A model generated the notes under the pieces. The model saw only the letters and a list, made by a program, of their open reading frames with translations, was not told where the DNA came from and did no database searches. Shown here in pieces: positions 21,769 to 25,536 of a DNA stretch of 25,536 nt; within the stretch, counting starts at the first letter, position 1; each line of letters begins with the position of its first letter. The position numbers and the translations under genes were made by a program. Origin of the DNA: Candidatus Omnitrophota bacterium (GTDB lineage: Bacteria; Omnitrophota; Gorgyraeia; B26-G9); contig JAGLQQ010000032.1 of assembly GCA_023136735.1 (NCBI GenBank), positions 1-25,536 on the forward strand, in the 5' to 3' direction.

Positions 21769-22998
21769 ATGCCAGATTTTTTGTATAAAGCCAGAGATTC
21801 GGATGGAAACCTTGTCCAAGGTACGATGATTGCGGAGAGTGAAAGCGAAGTTATTGAAATCCTACAGCGTCGTAATTTGTTGATTACTTCAGTTCAGCAA
21901 ATTATTGCTAAAAAGAAGGCCTCAGAGCTAAAATTTAAATTATCTAAAATAAGGTTTTCTTCAAGAGTAAAAAATGATGATTTGTGTATTTTTGCTAGGC
22001 AAATGGGAACCTTGCTTAATGCCGGTGTACCTCTATTGCGGAGTCTATCTGTATTAGGAAAACAAGTCTCATCGCTGCCATTACGTGACGCAGTTGATAA
22101 AATAAAAGAGGACATTCAGTCTGGAAGTACTTTAAGAGATGCCATTGATAAGCATCCAAAGGTTTTTTCAAAATTCTGGGTTAACTTGGTTGGAACAGGA
22201 GAAGCTTCAGGACAATTACCTTCTGTACTGGAGCAGATAGCCCAATATTTCGAAAGTTCCGGAGAATTGCAAAGAAAGGTTGTCTCGGCTCTAATCTATC
22301 CTTTAGTCCTGTTGATTGTGTGTACCGGAGCAATATTGGTTTTTGTTATTAAGATTGTTCCTGTTTTTGCTTCAATGTTTGTTAGCTTTGGCTCAGAATT
22401 GCCTGCGGTGACACAATTTGTTGTTGATTTAAGTATTTTATGCAGAAAATTTACAATTCCGTTTCTACTATTAACTCCTGTGGTTTTCTTTTTGCTAAAT
22501 AGGCTAATGAAAACTAAAAAAGGTAGATTGTTCTTTGATCGCTTACTACTTAGGATGCCTATATTCGGAACACTATTTCGTAATATTGCGATCGCTAACT
22601 TTTCTAGAGGTCTAGGTACAATGATATCAAGTGGTGTACCTATTCTATACGCTTTGGAAATTGTAACTAAAACAGTAGGCAATAGTGTTATTGAGGAAGC
22701 TTTGGAGGGGGTAAAGGACAGTGTTAGAGATGGTAAATCAATAGCCGAACCTTTAGAGAGCTCTGGTATTTTTCCGCCCATGGTTGTTCTTATGGTAAAT
22801 GTGGGGGAGGAAACAGGTGAACTGGCCGATATGCTTAAGCATGTTGCAGTATTCTATGAAGAGCGTATTAATATGGTTGTGGAAAGGTTGGCATCTTTGC
22901 TTGAGCCTTTCATGCTTGTTTTTATGGGTGGATTAGTAGGGTTTTTAGTAGTTGCCATGTTTTTGCCGATATTCAAGTTGGCAACAGCTGTTATGTAA
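21769..22998 (+). CDS. pilC: Type IV pilus inner-membrane core protein PilC/GspF
   Basis: 409 residues, the inner-membrane platform turned by the PilB motor. The N-terminus FLYKARDSDGNLVQGTM is typical of the family. Two GspF domains follow, each with a FARQMGTLLNAGVPLLRSL-type start: the first at about residue 75 and the second at about 280 (FSRGLGTMISSGVPILYAL). Each ends in a VGEETGEL/GTGEASGQL motif. Hydrophobic helices lie near 170-200, 225-245 and 375-405. AAGGAG lies upstream of the ATG. The length is typical. Confidence 0.94.
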   Translation: MPDFLYKARDSDGNLVQGTMIAESESEVIEILQRRNLLITSVQQIIAKKKASELKFKLSKIRFSSRVKNDDLCIFARQMGTLLNAGVPLLRSLSVLGKQVSSLPLRDAVDKIKEDIQSGSTLRDAIDKHPKVFSKFWVNLVGTGEASGQLPSVLEQIAQYFESSGELQRKVVSALIYPLVLLIVCTGAILVFVIKIVPVFASMFVSFGSELPAVTQFVVDLSILCRKFTIPFLLLTPVVFFLLNRLMKTKKGRLFFDRLLLRMPIFGTLFRNIAIANFSRGLGTMISSGVPILYALEIVTKTVGNSVIEEALEGVKDSVRDGKSIAEPLESSGIFPPMVVLMVNVGEETGELADMLKHVAVFYEERINMVVERLASLLEPFMLVFMGGLVGFLVVAMFLPIFKLATAVM

Positions 22999-23012
22999 TA
23001 TTAGGAGGACTT

Positions 23013-23399
23013 ATGAAGAAAAATGGTTTTACATTGATGGAATTAATGCTTACTGTCATAGTTATCGCTATACTGGTGAGTATCGCCGTGCCAAACTATA
23101 TCAATACTGTGGAAAGAGCTCGTGCGCGTGAGGCAAGGGCAACGCTTGAGTCAATGCGGGCAGCTGAACAGACTTATGCTTCTGAACGCCGCACCATGAT
23201 TGGACTTGATGATAGTGATTCTAATCTATGGACGATAGTTGGATTGGAAGATCCGCATACTAATAACCGCAGATCATGGGATTATTCATTTAATGCCGGA
23301 ACCGGAACTGGTACAGCATCGAGAATTAGCGGACCATATTCTACTTGGACAATCACCTTGGGTCTAGACGGAACTGAGGGTGGCAGCAACGGGCCATAA
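23013..23399 (+). CDS. Type IV pilin-like / pseudopilin protein, pilus operon copy
   Basis: 128 residues. The leader MKKNG is cut before FTLME, with Glu at +5, followed by a hydrophobic helix (about 6-28) and a small globular domain with a WDYS motif and a Gly/Ser/Thr-rich C-terminus. Its N-terminal half closely parallels the riboswitch-controlled pilin at 818 (RKGFTLVELL against KNGFTLMELM, then AVPNY). It follows pilC by 14 bases with a strong AGGAGG, so it belongs to the operon. Which of the two is the major fibre subunit is not clear. Its stop codon touches the stop of the convergent lpxB gene. Confidence 0.92.
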   Translation: MKKNGFTLMELMLTVIVIAILVSIAVPNYINTVERARAREARATLESMRAAEQTYASERRTMIGLDDSDSNLWTIVGLEDPHTNNRRSWDYSFNAGTGTGTASRISGPYSTWTITLGLDGTEGGSNGP

Positions 23400-24545
23400 T
23401 TAGTTAATCAATGCTGCAATAGCTTGAGCTGCGTTTTTATTGGCATCGGATGTGCCTAAATTCAGTTTCACTTTAGTGAGCGCTTGTTTAATATCATCCT
23501 GTTTTTGAGCATTTAAGTTGAAAAAATCAATAGTGGCTTTAAAAAGATTGGTGGGGTTTGCATGATATTGAATGAACTCAGGAACTATTTTTTTTCCAGC
23601 GACTACATTCACAAGTCCGATATAGGGCAGTTCAATAAGTAATTTTGTTGTGAACCAGGTAAGGAAACTTGTTTTGTAAACAACCAACATGGGAATTCCT
23701 AAAATTGCTGTTTCCAGCGTTGCTGTTCCTGAGCAAACCCAGGCAAAACTTGAGATGTTTCTTGCATCATAAGTATTCTTGTCAATAATCTTCAGATTAA
23801 GATGCCTGTAGTCATGAGTTATTCCTCGTATAAGATCAGAGTTTATGTTTAATGCTCTGATAAGCAAAAATTTAATTTCCGGCATTTTTTTTTGCAAAGC
23901 AGTTGCCCCTTTAAGCATTACAGGTAATAGTTTCTTTACCTCATTTATTCTTGAACCGGGAAGAATACTTAAGATCTTGTCTGTATCACTGAGGTTCATG
24001 CTTTCTAATACTGCTTTTTTTTCCTTTAGTCCTTTAAACTTTTCTAATAACGGGTGTCCGACAAATTTAGCATCGATACCGTTTTCTTTATACATAGTTT
24101 CTTCAAATTTAAAAACAACCAGCATCTTATCTACTGTCTGTTTGATTAAGTTTATACGCTTTTTCCCCCAGGCCCATATTTGAGGACTGATGTAGTAAAT
24201 GACCTTTACCTTGGGAATATCTTGTTTTATTCTTTTAGCAAGCCGCAAATTAAATCCTGGATAGTCGATTAGAATCACAGCTTGAGGCTGCTCTTTTTTA
24301 ATTTGTAATAGGGTGAGTTCAAATGTTTTTTTGAAAATGGAGAAATGTTTCAAAACCTCTATAAAACCAATCACAGCATATTGGGTGAGATCAGCAAACG
24401 TTTTCACTCCTGCTTCCCTCATCTGAGGACCGCCAATACCTGAAATAACTAGGTTAGGATTTGAAATTTTCAACGCTCTGGTGAGAGCTGCACCATGCAT
24501 GTCCGCAGAAGGCTCTCCTGCAATAATTATAATAGATTTAGGCAT
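23400..24545 (-). CDS. lpxB: Lipid-A-disaccharide synthase
   Basis: 381 residues, a GT19 glycosyltransferase that joins UDP-2,3-diacylglucosamine and lipid X to form the lipid A disaccharide at the inner membrane. The N-terminal motif GEPSADMHGAAL matches the family GExSGDxHGA. VIGFIEVLKH, PQIWAWGKKR, FVGHPLLEKF and ILPGSRINEVKKLLPVM follow in order, and the length is typical. The start overlaps the upstream oxidoreductase gene by 8 bases, so the two are cotranscribed. The gene converges on the last pilin gene with no intergenic base. Confidence 0.95.
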   Translation of the reverse strand: MPKSIIIIAGEPSADMHGAALTRALKISNPNLVISGIGGPQMREAGVKTFADLTQYAVIGFIEVLKHFSIFKKTFELTLLQIKKEQPQAVILIDYPGFNLRLAKRIKQDIPKVKVIYYISPQIWAWGKKRINLIKQTVDKMLVVFKFEETMYKENGIDAKFVGHPLLEKFKGLKEKKAVLESMNLSDTDKILSILPGSRINEVKKLLPVMLKGATALQKKMPEIKFLLIRALNINSDLIRGITHDYRHLNLKIIDKNTYDARNISSFAWVCSGTATLETAILGIPMLVVYKTSFLTWFTTKLLIELPYIGLVNVVAGKKIVPEFIQYHANPTNLFKATIDFFNLNAQKQDDIKQALTKVKLNLGTSDANKNAAQAIAALIN

Positions 24546-25458
24546 TTTTACGGATTTGTTTTGTTATGGCTAAGGCAATCTCAAGAGCGTCTTTTCCTTC
24601 TTTACCTCGCACAACAGGTTGTTTGCCCTTTTTTATGCAATCAATAAAAGAACTTAGTTCCTCGACAAGAGGCTCTTTTTTCTTAACTAGAATTTCTTTT
24701 TTTGTGATCAAGTTGTTTTCTTTTTTATAGTAAATTATTTTTTGCTGGGCATAATCAAGACTGAGATAAGAATCTTTTTGGAAAATTCGGATCTTTCTCA
24801 TTCCCTCATCACTAACCCTGCTAGCTGTTAGGTTGCAAACAGTACCGTTTTTAAAAATTAATCTTACACTAGCAATATCTTCATTTTGTGAAAGCACATT
24901 AACACCTATGGCATGTGTATGTTTAAGCGGTGATTTAACCAAAGATAAGACAATGTCTATGTCGTGTATCATCAAATCAAGAATGACACTAACATCGGTG
25001 CCTCTTTTAGGATAGGGGCTTAACCGGTGACATTCGATGAATTTCGGGTTTTTACAAAAACCTTGTATTGTCGTGATAGCGGGGTTAAAACGTTCAACAT
25101 GCCCTACCTGCAGGATGTTTCTTTTTGCCCGAGCAATTTTCACTAGCTTCTGGGCCTCAAGCATTGTAGGGGTGATAGGTTTTTCAACAAGCACATGGAC
25201 ATTATTCTTTAGAAAGTCTCTGGCGATTTTGAAATGGGTGATGGTCGGAGTGGCAATGCTTACAGCATCGACTTTGTTAAATAGCTTCTTATAATCTGAG
25301 TAAGCTGTGCTCTTAAACTCACTGGCATAAGAGTTAGCTTTGGTATTATCAGTGTCACAGATTCCTATTAAGTCCACACCACGCATATTATTATATATCC
25401 GAGCATGAATTTTACCCAGATGTCCGGTTCCGATAACAGCTACTTTTACTCTTTTCAT
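24538..25458 (-). CDS. Gfo/Idh/MocA-family oxidoreductase, possibly GnnA-like
   Basis: 306 residues. An N-terminal Rossmann fold has VAVIGTGHLGKIHARIY (residues 6-22), and VLVEKPITP carries the catalytic-site Lys of the family. The C-terminal alpha/beta domain has GHVERFNPA and LDLMIHDIDIVLSL with the expected His and Asp. Enzymes of this family lying next to lpx genes include GnnA, which oxidises the 3-OH of UDP-GlcNAc to make the amide-linked lipid A precursor. The lpxB neighbour fits that role, but the GnnB transaminase is not in the window, so the substrate is inferred. The ATG has no Shine-Dalgarno, and the predicted transcription start lies only a few bases upstream. Confidence 0.85.
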   Translation of the reverse strand: MKRVKVAVIGTGHLGKIHARIYNNMRGVDLIGICDTDNTKANSYASEFKSTAYSDYKKLFNKVDAVSIATPTITHFKIARDFLKNNVHVLVEKPITPTMLEAQKLVKIARAKRNILQVGHVERFNPAITTIQGFCKNPKFIECHRLSPYPKRGTDVSVILDLMIHDIDIVLSLVKSPLKHTHAIGVNVLSQNEDIASVRLIFKNGTVCNLTASRVSDEGMRKIRIFQKDSYLSLDYAQQKIIYYKKENNLITKKEILVKKKEPLVEELSSFIDCIKKGKQPVVRGKEGKDALEIALAITKQIRKNA

Positions 25459-25468
25459 AATGTTATTA

Positions 25469-25498
25469 ACTTTAACACACCAAAGAAGATATTGTCAA
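25469..25498 (-). promoter_or_regulatory. Promoter of the oxidoreductase-lpxB operon
   Basis: Read on the minus strand: TTGACA (complement of 25493-25498), 18 bases, then TAAAGT (complement of 25469-25474). The start of transcription would fall near 25462, only about four bases before the ATG at 25458, which implies a leaderless or nearly leaderless mRNA. Confidence 0.55.
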
Positions 25499-25500
25499 GG

Positions 25501-25535
25501 CTAGATAGAAAACCCCCAACTCCTAGATAGAAAAC
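25501..25535. repeat. 22-base direct repeat at the window edge
   Basis: CTAGATAGAAAAC occurs at 25501-25513 and again at 25523-25535, a period of 22 bases. Only one full unit and part of the next are inside the window, so the true copy number is unknown. Confidence 0.5.
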
Positions 25536-25536
25536 A

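Noticed and set aside
22296..22781. Antisense frame within pilC
   Set aside because: It is a shadow of the conserved GspF coding sequence and has no recognisable protein features.
25501..25536. CRISPR array at the right edge
   Set aside because: The period is only 22 bases with a 13-base repeat and 9-base spacing, which is too short, and no cas gene is in the window.

Overview
The window is an AT-rich bacterial chromosome segment that codes almost entirely on the plus strand, with a two-gene lpxB operon on the minus strand at the right edge. Lipid A synthesis (lpxB), a secretin and a type IV pilus indicate a diderm cell. Three features together suggest an uncultured Omnitrophota (OP3)-type or other PVC-related bacterium: a DUF4912 protein beside a GH57 branching enzyme, a PVC-like form of the CdsA signature, and compact operons. 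This placement is inferred from gene content and was not tested by phylogeny.

Layout. (1) 1-1322: a long leader with a c-di-GMP-I (GEMM) type riboswitch and a switchable intrinsic terminator, then a type IV pilin-like gene closed by a strong terminator. (2) 1663-5231: a ParA-family ATPase fused to a glycogen-binding CBM48/AMPK-beta domain, a MinD/ParA-like protein with no recognisable Walker A, a small nuclease-fold-like protein, and pgeF. (3) 5384-8742: a DUF4912 protein with a histone H1-like lysine-rich tail, then a GH57 (DUF1957) 1,4-alpha-glucan branching enzyme with its own promoter. (4) 8897-15448: an envelope and isoprenoid operon, uppS-cdsA-dxr-rseP-ispG-proS. (5) 15583-23399: a type IV pilus operon, pilM::pilN fusion-pilO-pilP-pilQ-pilB-pilC-pilin. 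(6) 23400-25458, minus strand: a Gfo/Idh/MocA oxidoreductase and lpxB, which meet the last pilin gene stop to stop.

How the parts may work together. The most novel candidate is region 2 plus region 3. The ParA ATPase keeps all four aromatic or polar residues that bind glycogen in the AMPK beta subunit. The ATPase-like partner and the DUF4912 protein share a 17-residue motif (LKxLGKGLxDISxLFxS). The DUF4912 protein has a DNA-binding-like basic tail and sits beside a glycogen branching enzyme. I propose, as inference, a ParA-type system that positions or segregates glycogen granules along the nucleoid, by analogy with McdA and carboxysomes. A second theme is possible c-di-GMP control of pili at two levels: the riboswitch ahead of the first pilin, and an MshEN-like N-terminal domain in PilB.

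No rRNA, tRNA, CRISPR array, insertion sequence or phage gene was seen.
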